A program made the translations under genes and the position numbers. The notes under the pieces were generated by a model that was given only the letters and a program-made list of their open reading frames with translations, was not told where the DNA came from and did no database searches. This document shows positions 40,479 through 51,574 of a DNA stretch of 64,000 nucleotides, one piece after another. This stretch comes from Brachionus rotundiformis (Eukaryota; Rotifera; Eurotatoria; Ploima; Brachionidae), in NCBI GenBank assembly GCA_016802295.1, contig JAESIW010000200.1, positions 286,879-350,878 on the forward strand, read 5' to 3'. Each line of letters begins with the position of its first letter. Positions within the stretch are counted from its first letter, which is position 1.

Positions 40479-41532
40479 ATGCATCGCAGTGAAAACCATC
40501 TGAACGTAAATGCCATTACCAATAGGTATACTCATGTTTATAAATAAAATTAAATTAAGATAAGATTAGATAATTTTTTACTCTTTTAAATCAATTAAAG
40601 TGAGTTCAGCTTTGAAAAAGTGAAAGAAATAGCCGAATGGCTGTTGGAACGGGTTGACATTAGGCCTAGGATAGGTATTGTGTGTGGCAGCGGTCTTGGT
40701 GGTCTTGGCGACCGTCTTGTCGGCACCAAAGTGTTTCCGTATTCGGATGTGCCCAATTTTCCGCACAGCACAGGTAACCAATGAAAACCAGTTTCTGTCT
40801 TTTCCATACATCTGTCTCTCTGTCTCTTTGAAAGTGGCCGGCCACAAGGGAAATTTAATATTTGGCTATTTGGAGAACACGCCAGTGGTTTGCATGCAGG
40901 GAAGATTTCACGCATACGAGGGCTATTCGAACGCGTTGTGTACCATGCCAATGAAGGTGTTCAAACTGCTTGGTGTAGAGGCTGTGATATTGACTTGTGC
41001 AGCTGGAGGCATAAACCAGTCGTTTGAAGTGGGCGACATAATGCTGATCAAAGATCACATAGCTCCATTGCTGTGGACACTGCAGAATCCGCTGGTGGGC
41101 CTCAATGACGACAGGTTCGGTCCACGTTTTCCTGCGGCGAACCGAATCTATAGCAAAAATTACAGAGATTTGTTCCAGAAGATTGCTCAGGAAAAAGAGA
41201 TGAAAATTCTGCAAGGAGTTTACTCGTCGCTGGGCGGGCCTTGTTACGAGACTGTAAGTGAGCTGAGAGGACTGTTGCAGCTGGGCGCCGATGCAGTAGG
41301 CATGTCGACCGCCCACGAGGCTCTCGTGGCCAGCTACTGTGGTCTCAAAGTACTAGCCATTGCTCTAATCACCAACAAGGCCATTATTGAGTACGATAGT
41401 GACAATTATCCCAATCATGAAGAAGTGATTGAGATTGCCAATAAGCGAGCCAAAGATTTAGAGGAATTGGTTTGCCAATTTGTAGCAAATGTTCAACTAG
41501 AATCAATTGATTTAAATAATAATTTAATTTGA
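40479..41532 (+). CDS. PNP: Purine nucleoside phosphorylase
   Basis: Cytosolic trimeric phosphorylase converting inosine/guanosine and phosphate to base and ribose-1-phosphate. Exons: 40605-40773 and 40835-41532 are secure. A nine-codon first exon 40479-40505 (ATGCATCGCAGTG...|GTAAAT) is proposed because exon 2 has no in-frame ATG; it joins in phase at TGAG|TTC to give 297 residues (human 289). Visible motifs are the phosphate-binding CGSGLGGLGDRL, FPHSTVAGHKG, MQGRFHAYEGY (Arg, His and Tyr of the active site), TCAAGGIN, GPCYETVSE (purine-binding Glu), VGMSTAHEALVA and LITNKAI (the Asn that binds N7/O6). The intron 40774-40834 is 61 bp. Confidence 0.92.
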
Positions 41533-41689
41533 TTTATTTATAATTCATATTAATATTATTTTTTTTTTAGTAACTGGTTTTATCTTTGTGTAATTGTAAA
41601 AGATGAAATAAATTTATTTTTAATTTTTATTTTCAATTTTTTATCTTTAAAAAAATTTAAAATAAATAAAAATAATTCTATTTCAAAAT

Positions 41690-41745
41690 GTCACCCTCCT
41701 CTTTGTTGCAACCGGGCTTGGGACCGGCTTTGGCAGAGTTATGAC
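41690..41745 (-). ncRNA. Twister ribozyme T2 (copy 5)
   Basis: Same as T2 of copy 2. The scissile step is between 41741 (U) and 41740 (A) on the minus strand. Confidence 0.92.
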
Positions 41746-42094
41746 GGCCAACCTTTCCCTAAGAAGCCAGTGGGACGTTCATCATAAACAGCGCCACTCA
41801 TCCGAGCACTCAAATTGGCTGCGAACTCGGCAACTATTTAGACTAGCTTGGAACCACAAACCAAGCGACTTAAAAGTCTTAACTTAAGGCTTCCAAAGTT
41901 ACGTACTATCTGCAGAGGGTCAGCTGTACAGCAGATTCTCGCTCCTTTCGGATTCTATACTGGGAGATGGTCGAAGCCAGCGGCGCCCTCATACGACAAG
42001 ACTTGGACAAAGACCCGTAGGCCTATGTACCCGCCATACAGCTCTTCTGCAGACTACGTGAAAGACCACATGCACATACGATGCATGTGGCTGC

Positions 42095-42153
42095 CACCAC
42101 CCTCCTCTTTTTTCATCAGGGCTTGGGACCTGCGGATCGGCAGAGTTATGGTG
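42095..42153 (-). ncRNA. Twister ribozyme T1 (copy 5)
   Basis: Same P1, P2, P4 and core as in copy 2. The scissile step is between 42148 (U) and 42147 (A) on the minus strand. Confidence 0.92.
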
Positions 42154-42218
42154 ACTGCTCTTCTGAGTCCATTTTTTAAAACAAAATTCTTTTTTTAGAA
42201 AATTCAATTTTAAAAAAT

Positions 42219-42259
42219 GAAATGATTTTTGTCCAAAATGTCATCCTATTTATACCCCT
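42219..42259 (-). promoter_or_regulatory. Core promoter of twister copy 5
   Basis: GGGGTATAAATAGG on the minus strand, 31 nt before the A of ATCATTTC. Confidence 0.65.
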
Positions 42260-42693
42260 TTGCCTTTTGCAAAGAGTTACCAATTTGGTTAATTTAAATC
42301 TTTTTGTATTTGACCTGAATTTTTAAAATTTCTTTCTTATTTCAACAAAGAGTTATGATGTAATAAACACTTTTGTTAATTAAGGATATTAATAAATGGG
42401 GATTATTTTACTCTCACAAATAATATTTGATTTTTATTAATGATTTTCCTTATCTCTTATTAAAATGTTATATTAATAAATAGTTCTGATAAAGATAAAA
42501 GACTATTAGTTGTTTAAATTGATCTAGATTTGATAAATTTAATTTTTATGAACTATGTCTTGAAGAATTTATTCTATTTTTTATTGACAAATATTTAATT
42601 TATAAAAATGAATTAAAAAAATAATTAAATTCTTTATTCTAAAAAATGCTATAATATAAATAAAAACTTTAAATATCTTTGTACATAAATGAC

Positions 42694-45600
42694 TCATAAC
42701 GAAGTGTTGTTGAGAGAATTATTGCTTAAAATTGAATTCATCGAAATACGGTTTAATTTAGAAGCCAAAAAAGAGTGCAGCGTGAACACAAACGGTTTAA
42801 GCGAAGACCCCATCTCCAGTTCCTAAAAATAAAAAACAAAATTAATAAGCAAGAAAAAATCACTGACATTGAATGCTACAATTTCGCCTTCGTCATTCTC
42901 GAAGTTCAGCCACAACAAATTGTGGTTGTTATCCGCCGAGCGTTTTAGCTTGTCAAACCCATGCTGCCATAACAGAATATTCTGTTTGCTTTCGTACAGT
43001 TTGAGACCGTCTTCAAAATGAATGTAAAGCTTAGACTCTCGAGCATGCCACGAGCAGGCTTAAAAGTTAATTTTAGTTCTACAAGTAGCTTTTTAAGTTG
43101 TTAAGTAACAGTGACACATCCTCCTAGCTTAGAGTCAATGTGTGACTACTTCCAGACTAATAAAAGCTGTGTTAACGTCTCTAAAAAGCACAAAGAACTA
43201 ATCTGATTTGTCTAGTCTGAAATTTTAAATATAATTTAAGGAACACTGAGAATCTGATAGAACCAACATCTAAATCAGTAAATGGTGATAAAACTTTTGG
43301 ATTTTTCTATTCACGACTTATAAATTGCTTTGTGATCAAGAGATCAATGTTGAAATTTACACCATTTAAGCATTCAATTTTTAATAACATTAATCTAATT
43401 TTCTCAGATTTTGTAAAAAAATTCAAAAAATTTAATATAAATATATCAAATTTTATTTTTTAAATAATTAAATAAAAAATTAATATTTATTAATTTGTGA
43501 AACTTATTTTATTTTAAATAAATGGAGTGTTAATTGGTCTTTATGACATGGGCAATAGCCTGTTGATTAACCTTGAAATTGAAAAAAAACCCTAACCCTT
43601 TTGACTTATGACTTGTGACTTAAAAGAATAACTTATAACTTCTTACTTTTTTACAAAAATATACAATAAAGACACAGATTATCTTTTAAGAAAATTTAGT
43701 TTAGATCTGTGAATAACGTCACGATAAGTATAATTAAATTATTGATTTTCTGAAAGTCAAGAAAGTATACTAACATGTTAAATCTCTGCCCGGAAGAAAA
43801 TTGAAAAACCTTCACAATAGATGATTGAGGAGCAAATCAAACTGACCTGACACAGCATCTAACGCTGACGGGTCAATGTATGAAGAGTACAAGTCTATTA
43901 ATGGACAGCTAAAAGGTGAGATTGAGTAGCACGAATGGCTCATGTCGGCAATGTTAAGTTTTTTATCAAAAATCAATATATCAATTTTTTCAGAATTTAT
44001 AACTTTCATTATATTGAAAATTTGATAGAATTAAAAGTGTAAAAAACTTTAAAAAGTAATTTTACACAAGTTTACAATTGGATTTTCTTAAATAAAATAC
44101 TCTTTTTAAACTGATATTCCGATACTTTGATTTTTTTGATACCAAACTTAACATCGCCCTCATGCTCTAGCCTAAAGGTCTACAATTGAATATTTTCAGA
44201 ATTGTTAGAGTCTGAATTGAAACAGTCTCTAAATTTTCAGATCAATTGTTTATTACCTTGTATTGCGTGTGTTTTTCTGCAGTTAGTCTTTTCTCATAAT
44301 TTGTTAACACCTACAGATTCCGAACAAAACAGTTTATCCAAATAATTTTTCTCTTATTTAAATGAATCCTATTTAAGTCCCTAAGTACCAGCAAAGTAAA
44401 ATTTTTGATCAAATTTCAAGCGCTCAATCTTGGTCAAACATTTTTGGATGTAATTAAACTAATACTAAGCTTATCATTCACTCACACACACACACACACA
44501 CACACTTATTCAGAAATTTGGTCATAAAATTGAAATATTTACCAAATTCTACTTGCTTAAGTAAGCAAACAGCTGTATTGGTTTGTTTTTCGATGAGATA
44601 TGTCCACTTTTTGACATGATCGGGCGACATGCACTTGAAAATGTGGTTCTGAATGCCTTTGCTCGAGCCATGTCTGGTCATAAAATAACAATTAGAATTG
44701 TCTCGATTGGATATAAATGAGACAAAATTTTGCACTGACTGATTGGTCGGCGAGTTGGCACCACTTGAACACAAAATAACCCTGGTGCATACCAATGAGT
44801 ATGTGTGACTGGGCTGCATCCATTCGTCCAAACTTTGCGGCACCTTGGCATAAAGCATAATTGAATCGTGTGCCAATGCCAAAAAGACCATTCTACTCTG
44901 CACATGCGGCTTTAGAATGCCAGCAGCTGGCATATTCTGGTAGCATTCGTTGAGCCAGCCAATGTGCTTTAAACTAAGCGGCGAGCTTTTGTCAATCATT
45001 AAAAACATTTGATTAGTCTCCTGGACTACCTGTGCGTTTAATTTCTCAATCAAATTGGCTATTCTAATTGACCAATTTTGATGCTGAAGACTGTCCGAGA
45101 ATCTGAGAGTGTAAACACTTTCGTTTGCGCTAATCTCGATGGTCTTGGCCTCTTTGATCTCGTTGACGTGTGCCAATCGTAGCGGTATGAGCAACGATTG
45201 GCTTTGTCTGAGCTCGACCAGCCGCTGCTTGTGGCTAAAGTACGGCATCACTTCTTTCAAGTACTTTACTTCCAGGTCGACACTTTTGCCGGCCTTTTTG
45301 AGCAGCTGTACGGCCTCGTCATGGCTCACGTCGGTGATGTCCACACCGTTCACGGACAGTATGGCATCGCCGACGTACAATTGGCCGGTCGAGTCGGCCG
45401 CCATGCCCGCGAATATCTTGCTTATCAAAATGGGCATTTTGTTCTCGCGGCCGCCTTTGATCGAGATGCCAAGGCCGGACGTGTCCGTTTTGTGCACACG
45501 TACAAACCTTTTCGACTGGTTGGCTATCTCGTCCGGTACTTGCTGAAACTTGCTCGGCGAAGCGGGCTGCACGGGCGAGCACGGCGCCAGCCGGCTCATC

Positions 45601-45737
45601 GACTCGTCCGGGTCGGCGACAAAGCTCGCCTGGATGGCCGTGTCGCTCACGCCTATGGATATTATCGCCTTGGACCATGTACAATTGGCCTGGCCAATGT
45701 CGACCAACGAAGACAAATGAGACTCTTCAGCAGACAT
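42694..45737 (-). CDS. Syntrophin (alpha/beta type)
   Basis: Adaptor that ties dystrophin complexes to channels and signalling proteins under the plasma membrane. Exons on the minus strand: 45737-44543, 43058-42868, 42822-42694. Phases agree (1 then 0), giving 504 residues, as in mammalian alpha-syntrophin. Order: first half of a split PH domain, then PDZ (about 75-165) with the carboxylate loop GLGISIKGGRENKMPILISKI, then the second PH half, a further PH domain with CMSPDHVKKWTYLIE, and a C-terminal syntrophin-unique domain (CSWHARESKLYIHFEDG, HGFDKLKRSADNNHNLLWLNF, FVFTLHSFLASKLNRI). The last two exons were found by frame and homology. The first intron is about 1.48 kb and holds a CA microsatellite at 44482-44506; the second is 45 bp. 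Confidence 0.92.
43059..44542. other. Syntrophin intron 1
   Basis: Contains a repeat segment (43401-43580) shared with 46.67-46.92 kb (TTTTCTCAGATTTTGTAAAA; ATTAACCTTGAAA), one arm of the hAT-type MITE family (44391-44458) and (CA)n. A 65-codon frame at 43812-44009 does not continue the protein and is not an exon. Confidence 0.6.
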
Positions 45738-46334
45738 TTGATACTATCAGCAACCAACGAGCCATTAAATCTAACAATATGTGCAAATTTTTATTTAAAG
45801 TTTGAGTGGTACTAGTTTGCCAAAGCCAGTTTGGTCAAATGAGCTAGATGTGCGCCTAATTAGCATATACTTTTATTCTCATAAAATAAAAATTTCTATT
45901 TTTTGATTTTTTTCTTATGCTTCGATTTTTCTTCTCGATTCAATCAAATATTAATAATAATTATTATTATTAGTATTGAGCATACCAAATAGTGCAGATT
46001 AATTATTAAAATTAACACTAGTTTGGCTGAATGAGTGCGCATAATTGCCAAATAGCTTAGATTGGCAGATAAAGAAATACAATGCCTTGCTTATAAGCAA
46101 ATGATAAATTTTTATATTTTTTTTAAATAAATTATTTTATTAAACATTATAGTCCTGATCGCTTAACTTGGGAGAATGTCATTGATTGTCAAATTTAAAA
46201 CTTTTCGCAGCTATCTGCTAGTGACCGAAATTTTGTCCTGTACTAAGTTAACCATGCGAGACATTCGGCCAGTTTAAAAATAGAGCTTTACTCACTTATT
46301 TATTTATTTTAAATATAATTTGAGAGAGACTCCC

Positions 46335-46830
46335 AGCCAGTTTGGAATGGAACTTAGTCCTCCCTTTCAGCCTCTTGCTTGAAGAAACATAAAAAAAAAT
46401 TAAAAAGTTTGAATTTAAAATCAAAATAAAATAAAAACAAAAGTGTTTTGTTAGCTTGGAATTAAAAGTTGAAAGATATTGTTAAGTGATGACCAAATGT
46501 ACTTTTTGAAGATTTGCATAAAATTATAAAATAAAAAATTATTAGTAAAGTTAGTGTTAGTTTAGTATTTTTTGAATAATTAGATCGAATAAAGTTTTGA
46601 ATCTAGGATTTGTTGTTTGGACGTAATCGTTTTACTTACTTGTTTTTCTCGAATCAACAAGATTAGTTTGATTTTCTCAGATTTTGTAAAAAAATTCAAA
46701 AAATAAATGCAAATGTTTCAATGTTTTATTTTTTTAAATAATTTAATGATAATTAAAAAAGAGAAGTAGAACATTTTTTTTATCATGGGACTGAAAGGGA
46801 GGTTAACGACCATTCCAAACTGCCCGTGGT
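46335..46830. repeat. Inverted-repeat-bounded segment
   Basis: CAGTTTGGAATGG...CCTCCCTTTCAG at 46335-46372 is inverted relative to CTGAAAGGGAGG...CCATTCCAAACTG at 46791-46828. The centre includes the repeat shared with syntrophin intron 1 (46673 onward). Probably a noncoding DNA element. Confidence 0.5.
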
Positions 46831-47117
46831 CATTATTTTATTAATCATAAAAAAATAAGACGAGTGTCAGTCGGTCATCATGACAAGACACTAGCCTGTT
46901 TTTTAACCTTGAAACTGATATGAAAAGCAAACATTTTATTTGAGAAATACTTTGATGCCTGAACTTTCTTATATTTGATGAAATACGCTACTATTCACCT
47001 TGCTTAGTTTTAAACAACAAAAAAGTTAATATTCTGGTTAGTCTGTAGGACACTTATTGGCTATTACGAAACAAAATATAAGCTTAACTTATCTATTGGC
47101 ATACAATTTACCCAAAG

Positions 47118-47405
47118 GGGGTTGTAAAGTTCCTTTCAATTCGATCGTTTCAATTCAGAAAATCTTGAATAACTTTTTTACCTTTAGGAATAATTTACTT
47201 CTTTAAACTGCTTAATTTTAAACAAATTTTCATAATGGCATAAAACAAGTCTGCAAATAATTTTGCAAGTTTCTGCAGGGTTTGTGCAGAAGCATGTTTT
47301 CGAACCAAGCAAAGTTGCTTAAAGATCAAACATTTTAAAGAACTAAATAATTCCTTAAGGTAAAAAAGTTGTTTAGGTTTTTCTAAATTGAAGACCAAGA
47401 TTAAC
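47118..47405. repeat. MITE-like inverted repeat
   Basis: The arms 47151-47220 and 47330-47395 are imperfect inverted copies (AACTTTTTTACCTT, AGGAATAATTTA and TTCTTTAAA blocks). The left arm is also found at 8103-8190. No clear target duplication. Confidence 0.5.
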
Positions 47406-47609
47406 ACCATCCATAAAAGAGATCATCAGCAGCTCTTAGAAGATTTTACTACTCGCCCTGTGCTCTGATATAATCAAGGCTTAAAATATCAAAATAACAA
47501 AATAGTAAATAAACTGGCTAAATTTGTAGATTATAATTTTTCATGTCTGAATTCGTTCTGTGAGTCAGGACTGTGTTAATTACAAGTCATTCACATGCAG
47601 CTGTTAGAT

Positions 47610-48035
47610 TTATTTATTTATTTTTAAATTTGTTTATCTGTATCGAGCTAAAGCTCCTCCGAAATAAAAACATAAATTAAAGAGTCATAAGCTAAATCTT
47701 ATGATAATATATAACATAGAGAGAGTTAAGACAAAGATAAGAATAATCTAGAATAGATCCAATAAAAGACTTATAGAGGGTTCATTAAGTGTCAAAGCTA
47801 AAGCCTCATTTTTTATTAGACAAAATTCTAATTAAATTTAGTCCTGAGTTGCGGCGCTCTTTAACTTCTTCTATCATTAAAGTATCAAACATAATACCAA
47901 GAAATTTTGTTTATTTTTGGCTCTCGATTTTATTTCCATATATTCTTAGCTCAAAATCGGGTTTTTCACTGAGAATACATTCACTCTTAGTTTCCAGGAG
48001 TTTCCAAGTTTCCAATGCAGGAAGAATATATTGAA
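47610..48035 (-). pseudogene. 5'-truncated LINE (RT tail and 3' end)
   Basis: On the minus strand, broken frames read ALETWKLLETKSECILSEKP and then ELRIYGNKIESQK, TKFLGIMFDT and LNLIRILS. This is the block after the RT catalytic motif in CR1/Jockey-like LINEs ('GN.I......KFLGI.FD...LNL...L'). It is followed by CGGAGGAGCTTTAGCTCGAT and an (AAAT)n tail at 47610-47630, a complete LINE 3' terminus. Confidence 0.7.
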
Positions 48036-48039
48036 TTTG

Positions 48040-51000
48040 ATTATCCTAGAGTTTCCAGAAGTTTCTATAAATAAATTTTTTTGTGCCAAATAAAAATATG
48101 CTGAAGAAGCACAACAAAAATGAAGAGAATAATATCTCAAAGAATGAACAAGGCCGGGATACAAAGAAACCCTGCCTAACAGATACCTCAATTAGTAATA
48201 GGTTGGTGGCTGGCTTAAGCTCAAATGTTTTCTAAATATGAAAATAAAATAACTAAAAAGATATACACGCTTCAATGAATAAAAAACTTTATCCTGAATT
48301 TAATACAACTCTAGTTAACTTAATAAACTATTATATAATAAATTAACTTCATTAATTTTGTTATATCCAGATCCTAGCAAGTCCGCAAAAAATCAATAGG
48401 TTTTTAATCAATATGATCTTACTCTAAGATATCTTTTTTAAATTATCTATTAATATTATTTGATGAGCTTTTTCTATCAAAATAAAGAAGAGAAATAATT
48501 TTTGAATTCTGTTCGAAATAAAATTAATCATATCAAGTATTAGTTCCCGTCTAATTCTTCATTTAGCCAAGTCTGAGAATAAGTCTATTAGGTGCCATAC
48601 CTAGAAATAAATATCAATTTAGTTAACAATGTAGGAGTTACATTTAGGAATTTTAATTAATAAAAAAAATTTCTCATCTTATCTTAACCTTTCAAGTACT
48701 TGATAATAAAAGAAAGTACCTGGATAAGTTTATCAAAGCGTTAAGAAATTAAAAAAATTACAAGTCCATGTTTCTACTTATTATACACACTTTATACACA
48801 TTTATTTTAGATTCTAAAATTTTATAGCTTTTTTTTCAAGTCATCAGATCATATCTAAAAGTATTGTATACTTGAAACTAAAGACAAATTTAAATATAAA
48901 AATGCCTATCTAAAATTATAGAAATAGTTTTTAATTATCTTAAAAAATCTTATCTTGAATAAAATTCACAATTATATCTAATTTAATTTGAAAGAAAAAC
49001 ACTGATGAATGAATGACTATTATTTTTTGAAAAAAAAAATCATATTCATAGATAATTAATTAGAAAAATTAGGTTTATTTTAACTAAAATTAAAAAAAAT
49101 TAATAAAAATTATTCAAATTTAAATTTATTTTACTAAATAATGCCTAAATTAAAATTATATGTTTGAAATTAATGAAGCTCTTTTATATTCATTTTTAGC
49201 TTAAATTATTATTTAAATTGGAAAACTTTAATTACTAATCTGAACACTACATTATCTCAAATATAAATAACTAGCATTTAAAAAAAACTTCACACTTCTC
49301 AAATAATGCTATTATCTGTTAATATTATTATTTTCTTTATTATAAAAATAAAGTTATTGTTTTCAATTTGCATTAGTTGCTAGTTAATAAAATTAATTTA
49401 GTTCTAGCACTTGATACAAAATAGAAGGTGTTTTGGAACAATTGTGGATCGCCTTTTAAATTAAAAAAATTTGACTTTAGATATTTATCTAATTATAGAT
49501 AATCAAATAAGAGCTTAGCTAAATTTTCATCATGTCTAAAAGCTTAGGAGATTTAATATTCAAAAGACTTAATGGCAGTAATTATCTATCCATAATCAGA
49601 TTTGTGTCTACAATTAAGTAAGTAATTTTAAGATAATTTTAGTATTGAAAATGATTATTTTTTTTAATTTGAATGCGGAAATTAAAAATTCCAAATATGC
49701 CATTTATGGATGCACAATTTTTGTCATTTGATAAAAGTAATCAAAAATCTTAATTAGATTAGGGAATTACTAGTGTACACTCTGGTAAAGCAATAAGTCT
49801 AAAGGGATATTAACTTTGTTCCTGGTTATTGATAAGTATAGTACTTCGGGGGTAATTTATTTAAATTAGACAGTTGACAATTCGAAAAAAAAAAACAAAA
49901 TATGTTTTAATTAAAAAATTTCAAAATTGTATTCTATTATTTGAAAAAATATTCTTTACATACCTTTTTGGCTGTCTATAATTTAATTAATAAGGCAATT
50001 CACTAAACCATGGCAAATTGAAGTTTATATCAAATTTTAATAATTTAAAAATTGCATAGTTTTATGTTCATTTAACCATGTTTATTATTAAAAATAATAA
50101 ATTTTATTAATTTCTGATAATTTATAAAATCTGATAAAATAAAATGGTCAAATTAAATTTGATTATAGGCTTAAATTAACACAAATTTTTCGAATAAATT
50201 AAATTATCTATTTTAATATTTTTTGTTTCTATAATAATTTTTAGAATATTCAATGGTTTATGCATCTGCCTTGTCCAAATGATTTTTAAATGGGTCTAAT
50301 TTGAGTGATTGTTATTTTCCAAGTTAAAATAAATACATAAATTGTATACTTAATAAAATTTACTTGATAAGATTTGGTATTTGTAAAAAACCCAATGTGG
50401 ATTCGCTTCAATTAGATAAATTATCACTTATCATAAAAAAATCAGCTACTAGTGAGTGCTATGGATAAGTAAGAAGGGTTATATAATGTTAAACACATAT
50501 TCTAGTCTACTTTGAATTGGAAATTATCTATAAGATAGTTTAAATTATCTAATCTTTGAATAAATAAGCTATTTATTAACAAATAGCGTACGCCATTAGG
50601 AAAATTAATCGCTAATTATTTCAAATAATGTTGGGAATTGATTTATTTCCAATGCTAATAGGACCTAATTTACCAAGAGAGCTTTTTAGTTCATATTTTT
50701 GTGAGTATATGTGTTAGTATGTGTAGCTAGGCAAGGATTTATCTTTATTTGTTCGGCTAAATAAACAAAAAAAATTCTCAAGAGAAATCTAATTCTGCAA
50801 TGTTTATTGGCGTAATATTATCATCTAGAAAATTATGTTTGATCTTAAAAAAAGCTAATATTAGATTTTATTTACTCACAAAATCAATACAAAATTAAAA
50901 CTGAAACCAGTGTATGAGTGACTGTGATATCAATAATAATTTGATTACAAATAAAACAAATTAAAAATTTAATTAAAAAAAATTCAAAAATAACTTTTCT

Positions 51001-51050
51001 AAATTTAAATTAAAAGTAAAAAAAAATTTGTTCAATTCAAGCTAAAGTTG
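48040..51050. other. Long intergenic stretch
   Basis: 3 kb of very AT-rich DNA. I see no gene, structured RNA, TIR element or tandem array here. Confidence 0.45.
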
Positions 51051-51054
51051 TGGC

Positions 51055-51235
51055 GATAGAAAGTTCCAGGTCTTTTTGTCCTGCTTTTTGTGCGATTCGG
51101 TAGATGTTAAGACTTGTTATTGAGCGCCTCGGTTTTGGTCTCCGAGCGTCTTAAAAAGATCCAGTCTCTTTCGAGCAACAGTGTAGTCTTAGCCTCGGAT
51201 CAAGTCAAAGTGTTCAAGAATCTTTTTCAAATATA
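51055..51235. other. Unexplained GC-richer island
   Basis: About 180 bp of balanced composition (for example GAGCGCCTCGGTTTTGGTC and CTCCGAGCGTCTTAAAAAG) inside strongly AT-rich DNA, about 110 bp before truncated twister copy 6. Short open stretches exist on both strands but no domain is recognised. It has no counterpart beside the other twister copies. Confidence 0.4.
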
Positions 51236-51340
51236 TTGCTTTAAAAAAATACAATCCTATTAGATCTTATAGACAAAACTTCACAGTAAAATAATCTCAA
51301 TAGGATCTTACATTTTATTAATAATATAACACTTAAATAA

Positions 51341-51573
51341 AAGACATAACTTTGGAGGCCTTAAGTTAAGACTTTTCTCGAGTGAGAGAGAGGTCGCTTG
51401 GTTTGTGGTTCCAAGCTAGTCTAAATAGTTGCCGAGTTCGCAGCCAGTTTTGAGTGCTCGGATGAGTGGCGCTGTTTACGATGAACGTCCCACTGGCTTC
51501 TTAGGGAAAGACGCCGTCATAACTCTGCCAAAGCCGGTCCCAAGCCCGGTTCCAACAAAGAGGAGGGTGACTA
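51341..51573 (+). mobile_element. Twister-twister element, copy 6, 5'-truncated
   Basis: Homology begins at ATAACTTTGGAGGCCTTAAG, about 240 nt into the unit, and runs to the end of T2. Promoter, leader and T1 are absent. It carries a few insertions (for example CAGTTTTGAGTGC near 51443) and a short deletion just before T2. Truncation only at the 5' end is the pattern left by target-primed reverse transcription. Confidence 0.85.
51516..51571 (+). ncRNA. Twister ribozyme T2 (copy 6)
   Basis: P1 GTCA/TGAC, P2 CTCT/AGAG, P4 CCGG/CCGG and loop TCCCAAGC are all retained despite truncation of the element. The scissile step is U51520/A51521. Confidence 0.9.
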
Positions 51574-51574
51574 A

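Larger units (their letters stand above)
41655..42300 (-). mobile_element. Twister-twister element, copy 5
   Basis: Reverse orientation, about 120 bp after the PNP stop and convergent with it. TATA T at 42254 and initiator-like A at 42223, T1 42095-42153, T2 41690-41745. The predicted unit is 407 nt because a block after AAGCGACTT (the CTCTCTCTC segment of other copies) is deleted, while a few bases are inserted near 41812. The tail after T2 matches copy 4 closely (TTTGAAATAGAATTATTTTT). Confidence 0.9.

Noticed and set aside
43812..44009. 65-codon frame inside syntrophin intron 1
   Set aside because: The syntrophin protein is continuous across the flanking exons in phase without it.
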